A stretch of 64,000 bases of DNA from Chryseomicrobium aureum (GTDB taxonomy: Bacteria > Bacillota > Bacilli > Bacillales_A > Planococcaceae). The notes beneath the pieces were generated by a model. The model saw only the letters and a program-made list of their open reading frames with translations. It did not search any database and had not been told where the DNA came from. The stretch is from NCBI RefSeq assembly GCF_016909155.1, contig NZ_JAFBFG010000008.1, forward strand, positions 1 through 64,000, given 5' to 3'. Made by a program: the position numbers and the translations under genes. How positions within the stretch are numbered: the stretch's first letter is position 1; every line of letters begins with the position of its first letter. This document shows, piece after piece, positions 20,899 to 29,406 of this stretch.

Positions 20899-21419
20899 CA
20901 GGCTTCATCTCCCCACATAATATGACCTTTGCTTTTTAAATAACTAAAGATGCGTCGCTCGACTAGTCGGTTGAAACGAGTGACGAATCCATCAGATTTT
21001 GCTACTGGAATAACTAAAATTGTATGCAACTTCAAACGGTTTCCACCAAGTACATCCGTTAATAGTTGATCTCCGATAACTACCACTTCTTCGCGCTTCA
21101 ATCCCATTAATCGTAAAGCTGTTAAAAAAGCTTTTCGGAACGGCTTACGCGCTTTATAAATGAATGGGATTTGCATAGGATCTGCAAACGACTTCACACG
21201 GAGTTCATTGTTATTAGATACAATCGTCACTTGAATCCCCGCTTGTTGCATACTTGCAAACCACTCCACGAGTTGCGGTGTTGCATCTGGACGATCCCAT
21301 TCAACAAGCGTATTATCAAGATCCGTAATGATTCCTTTAATACCTTGCTCTTTTAACTGTTCTGGTGTGATTTGAAAAACGCTCTTCACAAACTCAGAAG
21401 GAATAAAATTAGTTAACAC
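20898..21419 (-). CDS. yqeG: HAD phosphatase family protein YqeG
   Basis: HAD superfamily IIIA protein. The catalytic DxD-type motif is TDLDNTLVEW (residues 32-41), motif II is SNN near residue 68 and motif III is VIGDQLLTD. The family's substrate is not firmly established. 173 residues, first of the yqeG-yqeH-aroE run; it overlaps yqeH by one base (stop/start). Confidence 0.9.
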   Translation of the reverse strand: MLTNFIPSEFVKSVFQITPEQLKEQGIKGIITDLDNTLVEWDRPDATPQLVEWFASMQQAGIQVTIVSNNNELRVKSFADPMQIPFIYKARKPFRKAFLTALRLMGLKREEVVVIGDQLLTDVLGGNRLKLHTILVIPVAKSDGFVTRFNRLVERRIFSYLKSKGHIMWGDEA

Positions 21420-21455
21420 GTGCTACACTCCACTCTATTACGTACTCTTTCGACA

Positions 21456-22235
21456 TTATAGCATATCCGCCAAGGGCTCTCCTACCTGTACTTTGGCGCC
21501 GTTCACCACAGAATCTCGCCAGTTCACGCAATTTGGTTCTGTCAGTAATACGACCGTCGAGCCAAATGCGAAATAAGCAACTTCTTCACCTTTGTTCCAC
21601 AGTGAATCAGTTTTCACTAACTCGATCGAATTTACAAACATCGCACCGACTTTAATGACTGCAAAAGCGCTTCCGGCATTCTCTAAAATGGAGATGATAC
21701 GGTAGTTGTCACTCAAGGGTTTCTTTCCATATAGAAGACCTAGCTTGTTCACTGGGTACGAAAATCCACCTGATACGAATTGATCCGTGATCTCCCCAGA
21801 TAACGGGGCGTGTATACGGTGATAATCCGCAGGGCTTAAATACAGCACAGCATACTGCCCACCGATAAAGCGCTCTGTAAGGGATGGTTTTGCCAGCAAT
21901 CTGTCAATGGAATACTCCTGTCCTTTAACTGAAAATGTGCCTGTTGGCGTAATCGTACCAAAGGATTCGATTTTAGCATCTACTGGACTCACGATTGTTT
22001 TTTTATTTGTGTCAATCGGGCGAACTTCTTCCTTTAATTGGCGTGTAAAAAAATCATGCAAAGATGAAAACTCATGCATCGGTTTCACTGCAAGATTGGC
22101 ATCAATTTTGAATGTCTTTTTATATGAAGGGATCATGAATTTGCTGACACTTGACTGTGTAAATCGCTTTAGAATAAGCGACGTGCTTGGTCTGTTTGTC
22201 AGTTCAATTAGTTTTTGATAGATTATAGTTTTCAC
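21456..22235 (-). CDS. psd: Phosphatidylserine decarboxylase
   Basis: Makes phosphatidylethanolamine from phosphatidylserine at the membrane. It is a proenzyme that cleaves itself at an L/FGST-type site; here FGSTVVLL lies near residue 227, and the Ser becomes the pyruvoyl group. His/Asp residues of the self-cleavage triad sit in SPVDAKIE and YHRIHAPLSG. About 259 residues from a GTG at 22235 with GAAAGG upstream; a TTG at 22268 is the other option. It is divergent from pssA, which makes its substrate. Confidence 0.93.
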   Translation of the reverse strand: MKTIIYQKLIELTNRPSTSLILKRFTQSSVSKFMIPSYKKTFKIDANLAVKPMHEFSSLHDFFTRQLKEEVRPIDTNKKTIVSPVDAKIESFGTITPTGTFSVKGQEYSIDRLLAKPSLTERFIGGQYAVLYLSPADYHRIHAPLSGEITDQFVSGGFSYPVNKLGLLYGKKPLSDNYRIISILENAGSAFAVIKVGAMFVNSIELVKTDSLWNKGEEVAYFAFGSTVVLLTEPNCVNWRDSVVNGAKVQVGEPLADML

Positions 22236-22317
22236 GGATTTCGAACCTTTCTCTCTATTAATTTCCAACTATTTAGCGTATACTTATAGGATAAACTATA
22301 TGTGAGGGGAAACCATA

Positions 22318-22857
22318 GTGTTCTTATTTGAATCGACAATTGAACGTTTGTCTCGGCTGAAAAGCCAAGCTGCAAACCTTTTGACCATATTGAACATGGC
22401 ATTTGGTGGAGCAGCCATTTTGGTGACGATGAATGACCATTTTGCACTTGCCGTCCTATTTATTTTTATCGCCGGACTTTTAGATCGTTTTGACGGGATG
22501 ACAGCACGCAAACTTGGCATTGAATCGGAACTTGGAAAACAGCTTGACTCTATGAGTGATGTTATCTCGTTCGGTATCGCACCTGCACTACTTATTTATG
22601 CATACGCGACAAATGAGTTGGGCACTCTGGCCATGGTCGTTACTGTCATCTACATTGCTTCTGGTGCATTTCGCTTGGCGCGCTTTAACATTTCAGAATC
22701 CAACGGCTTTTTTACAGGTCTACCAATTACAGCAGCAGGGGTTGTATTAACTCTTAGTTACTTCGCTGTACCTTATGTATCACCTGTTGTCTATCTATTC
22801 TTCATGATTATCTTATCTTTCATGATGATTTCAACACTTTCACTACGAAAAATCTAA
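22318..22857 (+). CDS. pssA: CDP-diacylglycerol--serine O-phosphatidyltransferase
   Basis: Makes phosphatidylserine from CDP-diacylglycerol and serine. The CDP-alcohol phosphatidyltransferase signature D-x2-DG-x2-AR-x8-G-x3-D-x3-D is intact, from DRFDGMTARK (about residue 60) to DSMSD. The rest is hydrophobic helices. 179 residues, slightly longer than the B. subtilis enzyme. The start is GTG at 22318 after GAGGGGAAACCATA. Paired divergently with psd, so the two steps to phosphatidylethanolamine lie together. Confidence 0.93.
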   Translation: MFLFESTIERLSRLKSQAANLLTILNMAFGGAAILVTMNDHFALAVLFIFIAGLLDRFDGMTARKLGIESELGKQLDSMSDVISFGIAPALLIYAYATNELGTLAMVVTVIYIASGAFRLARFNISESNGFFTGLPITAAGVVLTLSYFAVPYVSPVVYLFFMIILSFMMISTLSLRKI

Positions 22858-22880
22858 CCCGCTCTTGTAGCGGGTTTTGT
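22856..22880 (+). terminator. Terminator of pssA
   Basis: AACCCGCT-CTTGT-AGCGGGTT followed by TTG TT directly behind the pssA stop codon. Confidence 0.8.
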
Positions 22881-22927
22881 TATGCCCATTTTGTCTTTTG
22901 CATAGACTCTTTCAAGGAGGCAATTCT

Positions 22928-23449
22928 ATGCACTGATTATCCATCGTCCTCAGTTCCCTCGCCCATCTCCCTCTCGCGCTTGGCTATATCCGAAGTCAAG
23001 CATTCGAACAACCACTTCCTCCAGAGAAAGAACAACAACTCTTTGACTTGATGCACAAAAGCGATGACGCAGCACGCTGTATCGAAAATGAGATTTTGAT
23101 GCATCTTCGTAAAATTAAAAAGCATGAACAAGAGACTTCTCTCAATGATCAGATGGGGCAAGATGTAGAGGGAGGAACACTCACGCTTGCGGATATTTTA
23201 CCTAGTAATGACCTACCAGTAGATGACCAATTAGCTTTTAAAGAGTTGACGCATCATCTCTATAAGTGGATGCATCTGCTAGATGAGCGAGAAGCTGAAA
23301 TCATACAACATCGCTACGGCTTATTTCATTATTCCCCTTTGACACAAGTAGCATTAGCTGAATAGTTAGGAATATCGCGAAGTTATGTTTCTCGAATTGA
23401 AAAACGTGCATTGATTAAATTGTTTCAAGTATTGAAGTCAAAAAAATAA
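22928..23449 (+). pseudogene. sigK: sigK pseudogene (sporulation sigma factor)
   Basis: Decayed mother-cell sigma factor SigK. An intact AAGGAGG precedes ATG at 22928, but codon 3 is TGA. The frame then reads through SigK-like sequence (LPLALGYIRSQAFEQPLPPE), skips about 57 residues covering regions 2.1-2.3 at roughly 23068-23076, and resumes at ARCIENEILMHLR. A second in-frame stop, TAG at 23363, is followed by the region 4 helix-turn-helix LGISRSYVSRIEKRALIK and a final TAA. About 174 codons remain of about 235. The deletion removes the core-binding and -10-recognition parts, so no active sigma factor can be made. Confidence 0.92.
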
Positions 23450-23471
23450 TCAACAGGCTAAAACAAAATGA

Positions 23472-23519
23472 AATCAGTATCTTCTCACGAGTACGTTCGA
23501 GAGAAGATACTGATTTTTT
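23472..23519 (+). terminator. Terminator behind the sigK remnant
   Basis: A 15-bp perfect stem, AATCAGTATCTTCTC and its complement, is followed by TTTTTTC. It is still intact although the gene ahead of it is broken. Confidence 0.8.
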
Positions 23520-23524
23520 CAACA

Positions 23525-23649
23525 AGTGGAGTTCCATTACGGTGTTGCTTTCCGTAGGCGCGGCGTGAGCCTCCTCGTCACAGGCTCCTGCGGGGTCTCA
23601 CGTTCCGACTTTGACCCTACTGGAGTCAACACCTTCATTACACTCCACT
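23525..23649. repeat. Hairpin-type dispersed repeat, copy 1 (family B)
   Basis: About 125 bp with imperfect terminal inverted repeats of some 23 bases (AGTGGAGT...GGTGTTG against CAACACC...ACTCCACT). The core contains GTGAGCCTCCTCGTC and CCTGCGGGGTCTCACGTTCC. The same core recurs at 46330-46395 in the hisS leader, and a diverged inverted version lies at 23750-23795. Similar GC-rich intergenic elements are, as I recall, common in Bacillales genomes. No coding capacity. Confidence 0.75.
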
Positions 23650-23720
23650 AACAATCGATCATACAACTAAAAAAGAAATTCTATGATCATAATGTTTTCC
23701 GAAGAGCCCGGAAGCCAGGA

Positions 23721-23815
23721 CGTCATTTCCCGTGCAATCGAAGTTTTGCCGAGACCCCGCAACTAGACGAAGTCGATGTGAGGAGGCTCGGTGAAACTTC
23801 CACAGGACAATGACG
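23721..23815. repeat. Second hairpin repeat, related to family B in inverse orientation
   Basis: Imperfect palindrome: CGTCATTTCCCGTG pairs with CACAGGACAATGACG, and GAAGTTTTGCCGAG with CTCGGTGAAACTTC. The centre (GAGACCCCGC...GAGGAGGCTC) resembles the reverse complement of the family B core. With the neighbouring copy it fills the 390-bp gap between the sigK remnant and mtnN. Confidence 0.6.
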
Positions 23816-23838
23816 AGCTGGGTGTAGGGCTACATAAA

Positions 23839-24528
23839 TTAAAGTGAACTCACTACCCGCAGCACAACTTCCGTAGAATTTTTTGCTGCTGTCGGTAAAA
23901 ATTCGTCAAAACTCATTGGCGATTCTTTGCCTGCGATATCAGACAATGCGCGAATTACTACAAATGGAGTTCCGAATTGGTGACAAACCTGCGCAACAGC
24001 GGCTGCTTCCATCTCACAGGCTGCCATTGTCGGGAAGTGTTCGCGTGTTTCTTTGACACGTTCTGGGAGATGCATGAATGAATCTCCTGTTGCAATTAGA
24101 CCTGTTGCTGAATGAATGCCCACAGCTTCAATCGCCTCTTGTGCTTTTTCGATCAAGCTTGCGTCTGCTGTAAATGCTGCTGGCATACCAGGGACTTGAC
24201 CCATTTCATAACCAAAGGCACGGACGTCAACGTCGTGATGACGGACCTCTGTAGATACTACAATGTCCCCCACTTGTAAAGATGGGTCATAGCCACCTGC
24301 AGAGCCCGTGTTAATGACCACATCCGGCGAGTATTTTTCTAGTAAAATTGAAGTCGTCATCGCTGCATTCACTTTACCAATGCCACTTTTCACTAAAATC
24401 AATTCATGTGCTCCGTATGTGCCTGCAGTGAATTCACTGTTTGCAATTGTTTCCGTTGATGCATTCGAAAGCACTGCACGCAAGTGTTCAACTTCTTGCT
24501 CCATCGCACCGATAACTGCTACTTTCAT
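23839..24528 (-). CDS. mtnN: 5'-methylthioadenosine/S-adenosylhomocysteine nucleosidase
   Basis: Cleaves methylthioadenosine and S-adenosylhomocysteine to adenine and the thioribose or homocysteine derivative; part of SAM recycling. [14 protein letters not shown] opens the protein, [10 protein letters not shown] is near residue 75, and the ribose-binding MEAAAVAQV and catalytic Asp in RALSDIAG lie near the end. About 229 residues from the ATG at 24528, the one spaced 7 bases from GGAGG. It follows yrrS by 13 bp. Confidence 0.96.
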   Translation of the reverse strand: MKVAVIGAMEQEVEHLRAVLSNASTETIANSEFTAGTYGAHELILVKSGIGKVNAAMTTSILLEKYSPDVVINTGSAGGYDPSLQVGDIVVSTEVRHHDVDVRAFGYEMGQVPGMPAAFTADASLIEKAQEAIEAVGIHSATGLIATGDSFMHLPERVKETREHFPTMAACEMEAAAVAQVCHQFGTPFVVIRALSDIAGKESPMSFDEFLPTAAKNSTEVVLRVVSSL

Positions 24529-24541
24529 TGTCATTCCTCCG

Positions 24542-25204
24542 TTATGGTAACTGATTCAACTTTTCGAGTTTTGTCGGTTTCCAACCTTGGCCATCGACCC
24601 ACTCTAAATAAATACGATACATCTCTGATTTGTCTTTTGATGTAACTGTGCCAATTGACTTTTGCGGGGATCCCCCATTGCCTAAGAAAATCGTGTACAT
24701 GTTATCAGCCGAAAGACCAGATGCATACTGAAGGGCTTTGATTTTTTCATCCCAATCGACTGTCCCTTTCGTGTAACTCGAGACATGTTCACCAGTTTGC
24801 GTTGTTCCTACCGGTTGCCAAGCTGTATTCACGATGACTTCATCCACAATAGGGTCCGTTGACGGTTCAGTCGTTACTTCCGCTTGTTCTTCAGTAGTAT
24901 CTGTTTGATCTTCTTCTGTTGCTTCTGTTTCTTCAGTAGATTCTGCTTCATCTGTCGCTTCAGATTCCTCTGTCGTTTCAGCACCCGCGGTATCTTCTGA
25001 CTCAACGTCTTGTTGGCCCTCATCCGTCACTTGCTGTTGCTCATCTCCAGGATCAGCTTCCACAGCGGTGTCGTCGTTTGAAGAAAGTAAATTTGCTAAT
25101 GTAATAATAATCAGTAAGCCAACTACAGCTAGTAATGAATTTATAAGTAAATTCGCGCGTTTTTTCTTTTTCATTTGCGCACGTCTAGAAAATTCTTGCG
25201 TCAT
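24542..25204 (-). CDS. yrrS: YrrS family protein (DUF1510), membrane anchored
   Basis: Single-pass membrane protein of unknown function. A basic cytoplasmic start ([14 protein letters not shown]), one helix (residues 20-40), a long acidic linker rich in Glu and Thr (about 45-120) and a C-terminal DUF1510 domain with [17 protein letters not shown] and the tryptophans of SVDGQGWKP-like type ([12 protein letters not shown]). 220 residues. In B. subtilis a class B penicillin-binding protein gene (yrrR) lies between greA and yrrS; it is missing here. Confidence 0.88.
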   Translation of the reverse strand: MTQEFSRRAQMKKKKRANLLINSLLAVVGLLIIITLANLLSSNDDTAVEADPGDEQQQVTDEGQQDVESEDTAGAETTEESEATDEAESTEETEATEEDQTDTTEEQAEVTTEPSTDPIVDEVIVNTAWQPVGTTQTGEHVSSYTKGTVDWDEKIKALQYASGLSADNMYTIFLGNGGSPQKSIGTVTSKDKSEMYRIYLEWVDGQGWKPTKLEKLNQLP

Positions 25205-25282
25205 TTAGTTCACTCCTCATTGCTACAATCTTTTTTCATCTTACTAATAATCGGGATGAGAATCAACTGAGGCCCTGACAAA

Positions 25283-25320
25283 GCGAAAACTGCCTGACAG
25301 CGTCAAAGCTGCCAAGCAGT
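25283..25320 (-). terminator. Terminator of greA
   Basis: The 13-bp stem ACTGCTTGGCAGC with GCTGTCAGGCAGT (two G-U pairs) is followed by TTTTCG on the minus strand, directly behind the greA stop. Confidence 0.75.
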
Positions 25321-25326
25321 CTAGAA

Positions 25327-25800
25327 TTACGAAATTGATACGATCTTAACGTCCATTTCTCCACCAGGAGTCATGATTTTTACATTTTCTCCGATTGTTC
25401 GGCCAAGTAAGCCTCGTGCAATTGGAGAATCATTTGAAATTAATCCTTCTAATGGATCTGCTTCAGCTGAACCAACGATTGTATACGTTTCTTCGTCTCC
25501 GTCTGGGATTTCGATAAATGTAACCGTTTTCCCAAGTGAAACTGTGTCATCGTTTGCATCTTCTTCAATAATGACTGCATTGCGAATCATAGATTCCAAT
25601 TGTGAAATACGACCTTCGACAAATGCTTGATCTTCTTTCGCTGCATCATACTCTGAGTTCTCGGATAAATCTCCGAAGTCACGTGCTACTTTAATACGCT
25701 CAACAACTTCTTTACGTTTTACATTTTTTAAACTATCTAATTCTTCCTCTAACTTTTGCTTACCTGCAAGCGTCATCGGATATTGTTTGTCATTTGACAT
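25327..25800 (-). CDS. greA: Transcript cleavage factor GreA
   Basis: Rescues backtracked RNA polymerase by stimulating RNA cleavage. The N-terminal coiled coil (residues 10-75) bears the acidic tip motif [15 protein letters not shown] with the catalytic acidic pair. The FKBP-like C-terminal domain contains [14 protein letters not shown]. 157 residues, standard length. It follows udk. Confidence 0.97.
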   Translation of the reverse strand: MSNDKQYPMTLAGKQKLEEELDSLKNVKRKEVVERIKVARDFGDLSENSEYDAAKEDQAFVEGRISQLESMIRNAVIIEEDANDDTVSLGKTVTFIEIPDGDEETYTIVGSAEADPLEGLISNDSPIARGLLGRTIGENVKIMTPGGEMDVKIVSIS

Positions 25801-25842
25801 TCCTATACACTCCTTCTGTCTTATGTAACTTGTATCATCCTA

Positions 25843-26475
25843 TTATACAATTCCATTACTTTCAAGAATAGCCTTAATTTTCGTAACCATTAAATCAATA
25901 GCTACTTCATTTTGGCCACCTTCTGGAATGATGACATCTGCATAGCGTTTTGTTGGTTCAATAAATTGGTTATGCATCGGTCGAACGACATTCAAATATT
26001 GTTCAACCACGGATTCTACTGTGCGCCCACGCTCATGAATATCACGTAATATACGACGAATGATACGTAAATCTGCATCTGTATCTACGTATAGTTTAAT
26101 ATTCATCAAGTCGCGAAGACGCTCATCTTCTAAAACTAGAATCCCTTCTAAAATAATGACATCTTTTGGATCGATCACGATTGTTTCATCCGAACGCGTA
26201 TGACGTGCATAGTCATACACTGGTTTTTCAATCCCTTTACGTTCAAGTAAATGATTCACATGGTCAATCAATAAATCATTATCAAATGCTAATGGGTGAT
26301 CATAATTAGTTTTCAAACGCTCTTCAAACTCCAGATGCGACTGGTCTTTGTAGTAAAAATCTTGTTGAATCACAACTACTGAGTGATCTTTGAACGCTTC
26401 ATAAATGGCATTTGTTACACTTGTTTTTCCAGAACCGGAACCGCCAGCAATTCCGATAACTAATGGTCTTTTCAC
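25843..26475 (-). CDS. udk: Uridine kinase
   Basis: Phosphorylates uridine and cytidine in pyrimidine salvage. Walker [13 protein letters not shown] is at residues 8-19, and the DFYYKDQ and YDHPLAFD substrate motifs follow. About 210 residues from a GTG at 26475 that shares GTGA with the trhP2 stop, so translation is coupled; the open frame to 26526 lies inside trhP2 and is rejected. Confidence 0.95.
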   Translation of the reverse strand: MKRPLVIGIAGGSGSGKTSVTNAIYEAFKDHSVVVIQQDFYYKDQSHLEFEERLKTNYDHPLAFDNDLLIDHVNHLLERKGIEKPVYDYARHTRSDETIVIDPKDVIILEGILVLEDERLRDLMNIKLYVDTDADLRIIRRILRDIHERGRTVESVVEQYLNVVRPMHNQFIEPTKRYADVIIPEGGQNEVAIDLMVTKIKAILESNGIV

Positions 26476-27725
26476 TTTACTAACCTCTTCCGCATCATAT
26501 TGTTCGGGTGTACTTTGACAGGGCAATGGAACGTAACTTTTTGCAGTGGGTGACGTGCAGCATCTAGTTCATTGCCTTTCTCATCGTAGATTGGTGGTAC
26601 AATCAATTTTATATTGTCGATTTGTGGCCCAAAAAACTCAATCTCATCACCAGGCTTGAAATAATTTCGCTGCTCTAAGGTAACGGTCTGAGACGTCTCG
26701 TTATAGTCTACCACAAGACCTACAAAGTCGTGTGTAACTTTGCGGCTGTGCACACCAAATAATTGTTGTTCATGTCCAGGTTCTCCTTCAAAAAACGCAG
26801 AAGCCGACTCACGATTGGCACATTTATCGAGTTCATAGACCCATTCTGGATCAAACGTAAAATTATCTGGATCTGCGCAATATGCATCAATTACTTTGCG
26901 GTAGACTTGTACGACTGTTGCTACATAATGAATCGACTTCATGCGTCCTTCTACTTTTAACGAATCGATTCCTAGCTCTATCATATGCGGAATAGATTCA
27001 ATTAATTTCAAATCTTTCGGGCTCATCGCAAAAGGTGTAGTGAAGTCGTCTACTTTTTCCGCTTCAGTATTCTGTAGTTCATAGTCCCAGCGACAGGACT
27101 GACAGCAACCACCCCGGTTTGAATCACGAGCAGTCATGTGATTGGACAGTGTGCAACGTCCACTATAAGCGATACACATGGCTCCGTGAATGAACGCTTC
27201 AATTTCGATATCGACTTTTTCTTTCATGAGTGCAATTTCATCTGCAGTAGTCTCACGAGCGAGAACTACTCGGTGCAATCCTTCGTCTTTCCAGTACTGC
27301 ACAGCTTTCCAGTTGGATAAGGATTGTTGTGTACTTAAATGCAATTCAAGTTTCGGAGCATAGTTTCGGCACGTTTCAATAATCAATGGATCAGCGACGA
27401 TAATCCCCGTTACACCCGTACTTTCAACAGCTTGCAAGTACTCTATCAATCCATCCATATTTTCATTGTGCGCAAAGATATTCGTCGTGACATAAATCTT
27501 CGCACCAAATTTCTTTGCGTACTCTACGCCTTCTTTCATCTCGGCAATCGTAAAATTTCCTGCATTCGATCGAAGTCCGTATTCTTGCCCACCTATAAAC
27601 ACTGCATCTGCTCCGTATTCAACCGCAATCTTCAACTTTTCAAGATTGCCAGCAGGAGCAAGTAATTCGGGCTTTTTTGTAATGACTCGTTTGCCATTTC
27701 GTAGTTCACTTTCCATGACTGCCAT
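26472..27725 (-). CDS. trhP2: tRNA hydroxylation protein TrhP2 (U32 peptidase family, YrrO)
   Basis: U32-family protein; B. subtilis YrrO and its partner YrrN hydroxylate wobble uridine 34 to 5-hydroxyuridine, using prephenate. The family signature is visible around residues 165-190 ([18 protein letters not shown]) with the cysteine cluster [12 protein letters not shown]. 417 residues. It starts 12 bp after trhP1 with AGGAGGAGATCAA ahead, and is followed with overlap by udk. The methylating partner trmR lies two genes upstream. Confidence 0.9.
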   Translation of the reverse strand: MAVMESELRNGKRVITKKPELLAPAGNLEKLKIAVEYGADAVFIGGQEYGLRSNAGNFTIAEMKEGVEYAKKFGAKIYVTTNIFAHNENMDGLIEYLQAVESTGVTGIIVADPLIIETCRNYAPKLELHLSTQQSLSNWKAVQYWKDEGLHRVVLARETTADEIALMKEKVDIEIEAFIHGAMCIAYSGRCTLSNHMTARDSNRGGCCQSCRWDYELQNTEAEKVDDFTTPFAMSPKDLKLIESIPHMIELGIDSLKVEGRMKSIHYVATVVQVYRKVIDAYCADPDNFTFDPEWVYELDKCANRESASAFFEGEPGHEQQLFGVHSRKVTHDFVGLVVDYNETSQTVTLEQRNYFKPGDEIEFFGPQIDNIKLIVPPIYDEKGNELDAARHPLQKVTFHCPVKVHPNNMMRKRLVK

Positions 27726-27737
27726 TTGATCTCCTCC

Positions 27738-28664
27738 TTAGTACACTGACTCTTTGAAGAAAAATCCTGTGTCGAGTGGACGATGCGACGGCTGCATTTC
27801 TTCAAGTTGTTTAAAAAGTTCATTCTTCTGCTGTCGGTATAGTTTCGGTGATTCCTTGTAGAGATCGAGAGCCTTCCTGTACAATTTAGTCACTTTAACT
27901 GTATAGGCCTCGCTATGTAGAATTCCTTCAATGCGAATGGCATCAATTTCCGCTTCTAGAATTTCTTCTAGCTCATCAATCATGCACATGTCGTTCGGTG
28001 AAAAAATATGCGTGCCGTTCAAATCTTCATAGATTGGATAGCGATTTTCGCGCTCTTTATCATAAAGCAACATCGCATCTTTTTGTTCCCGATTCTCAAT
28101 AGGAAGTGCTTTTCCTTCATGCAAGTAATAGTGACCAAGAAGTGGACGCTTGGACTGGAACATACAACTCATTCCATGTACTTGAATCTCAATAGATACC
28201 TCTGCATTTTCTTTTACTTCAATCAGTTCGTCTAAACTCAGCTCACGTGCAAGATATGTGCGCGTTGCCCCTCGTTCACCCCAGTAGTTCGCTGTAAAGT
28301 AGTTCGTTGCTGTCTGCTCGGGGTTCCAAATGAGCGGTACTTCACTGTCGATTTCTCGATGTGTCATGATGATAGCCGGGTCTCCAAAATAAATGCCATC
28401 CACTTTTATGTCATTTAATTTGCGCATGTAGGGTGCAAGCGCATCCACTCGGTCGTTATGAAACAGTGCATTCATTGATACATAGACCTTTTTAGATAAT
28501 GTATGCGCATAAAGTGTAATCTCTTCAATGTCCCTCAGGGAGAATTCTCCTGCAAGACGGAGGCCAAAATGCTCTTCACCTACAACAACTGCATCTGCTC
28601 CTGCATCAAGAAGTTTAAATGCATGTTGTACAGATTTTGGCGTTACAACTAGTTCAGTTAACAT
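27738..28664 (-). CDS. trhP1: tRNA hydroxylation protein TrhP1 (U32 peptidase family, YrrN)
   Basis: The shorter U32-family partner of TrhP2. About 308 residues with the family motif in SIEIQVHGMSCMFQSKRPLLGHY. The Cys-rich cluster seen in TrhP2 is reduced, as usual for YrrN. The ATG at 28664 follows GAGGTGAGTACG; the frame's GTG at 28673 overlaps the trmR stop. The gene order trmR-trhP1-trhP2 matches a pathway unit making 5-methoxyuridine at tRNA position 34. Confidence 0.9.
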   Translation of the reverse strand: MLTELVVTPKSVQHAFKLLDAGADAVVVGEEHFGLRLAGEFSLRDIEEITLYAHTLSKKVYVSMNALFHNDRVDALAPYMRKLNDIKVDGIYFGDPAIIMTHREIDSEVPLIWNPEQTATNYFTANYWGERGATRTYLARELSLDELIEVKENAEVSIEIQVHGMSCMFQSKRPLLGHYYLHEGKALPIENREQKDAMLLYDKERENRYPIYEDLNGTHIFSPNDMCMIDELEEILEAEIDAIRIEGILHSEAYTVKVTKLYRKALDLYKESPKLYRQQKNELFKQLEEMQPSHRPLDTGFFFKESVY

Positions 28665-28669
28665 CGTAC

Positions 28670-29302
28670 TCACCTCTTAATACTTACTAATAGTCCATCG
28701 CCTATCGGATAGAACTGACTGTCATAATCGGGGTTTGTTCGCAAATGTTCAGCAAATAAATGCAATTTGCGAACCATCGTGCGTTTTCGTCTCGGCACTT
28801 GCTCTATAGGCACTTGAGTCAACCCATTTAAAAAGATATTGTCGCTATAAATGACGCCTCCACTCTTGACTAACGGCGCGTACCGATCAAAGAACAATTG
28901 GTATTGTCCTTTTGCTGCATCAATAAAAAGAGCATCAAATGACTGTTCAGGGAACTCACTCAGATCCATTTCTAAAGCGTCTGCGTGAAAAAGAGAAATT
29001 TGCTGTGCATGCTCGCTTTTTGCAATGAATTGGTTCGCCGTCTCATACCGGTCTGCATCTCGTTCGATGGTTGTAATTGTCCGCTTTGGATTCGCTGCTG
29101 CCATGCGCAGTGCTGAGTAGCCAATCGCTGCCCCCACTTCAAAAACAGTTTGTGCATTTTGAAGCTGCAACAGATGAAGCAATGTGTCCATTCCTTCTAG
29201 TCGCATGATGGGTACGTGATGTAAGTCTGCGTACTGTTCCATCTCATGAAAAAACGCTGTTCGAGGTAAGCTGAACAGCTGTTGAAAGTCGTCTGTTTTC
29301 AT
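28670..29302 (-). CDS. trmR: tRNA 5-hydroxyuridine methyltransferase TrmR (YrrM)
   Basis: Class I O-methyltransferase that converts 5-hydroxyuridine 34 to 5-methoxyuridine in tRNA (B. subtilis YrrM). The SAM site VFEVGAAIGYSALRMA is near residue 55, and the metal-site residues lie in DALFIDAAKGQY and YSDNIFLNG, as in COMT-like enzymes. 210 residues. It starts the trmR-trhP1-trhP2-udk run, downstream of mltG's terminator. Confidence 0.9.
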   Translation of the reverse strand: MKTDDFQQLFSLPRTAFFHEMEQYADLHHVPIMRLEGMDTLLHLLQLQNAQTVFEVGAAIGYSALRMAAANPKRTITTIERDADRYETANQFIAKSEHAQQISLFHADALEMDLSEFPEQSFDALFIDAAKGQYQLFFDRYAPLVKSGGVIYSDNIFLNGLTQVPIEQVPRRKRTMVRKLHLFAEHLRTNPDYDSQFYPIGDGLLVSIKR

Positions 29303-29369
29303 TCATGTCTCCCTCTTTCTACTGGGAAGTCGTGCAAAAAAAATTCAATTTTTATCATACCATGACAGA

Positions 29370-29400
29370 GAAAAACTATCCACTAGCTAAAGTGGATAGT
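29370..29400 (-). terminator. Terminator of mltG
   Basis: A 10-bp perfect stem ACTATCCACT-TTAGCT-AGTGGATAGT is followed by TTTTTC on the minus strand, right behind the mltG stop. Confidence 0.85.
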
Positions 29401-29406
29401 CTATCG

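Noticed and set aside
23048-23365. Intact 105-residue sigma factor fragment as a functional gene
   Set aside because: It begins at a TTG inside the SigK frame, without a ribosome site, and lacks the core-binding region; it is part of the pseudogene.
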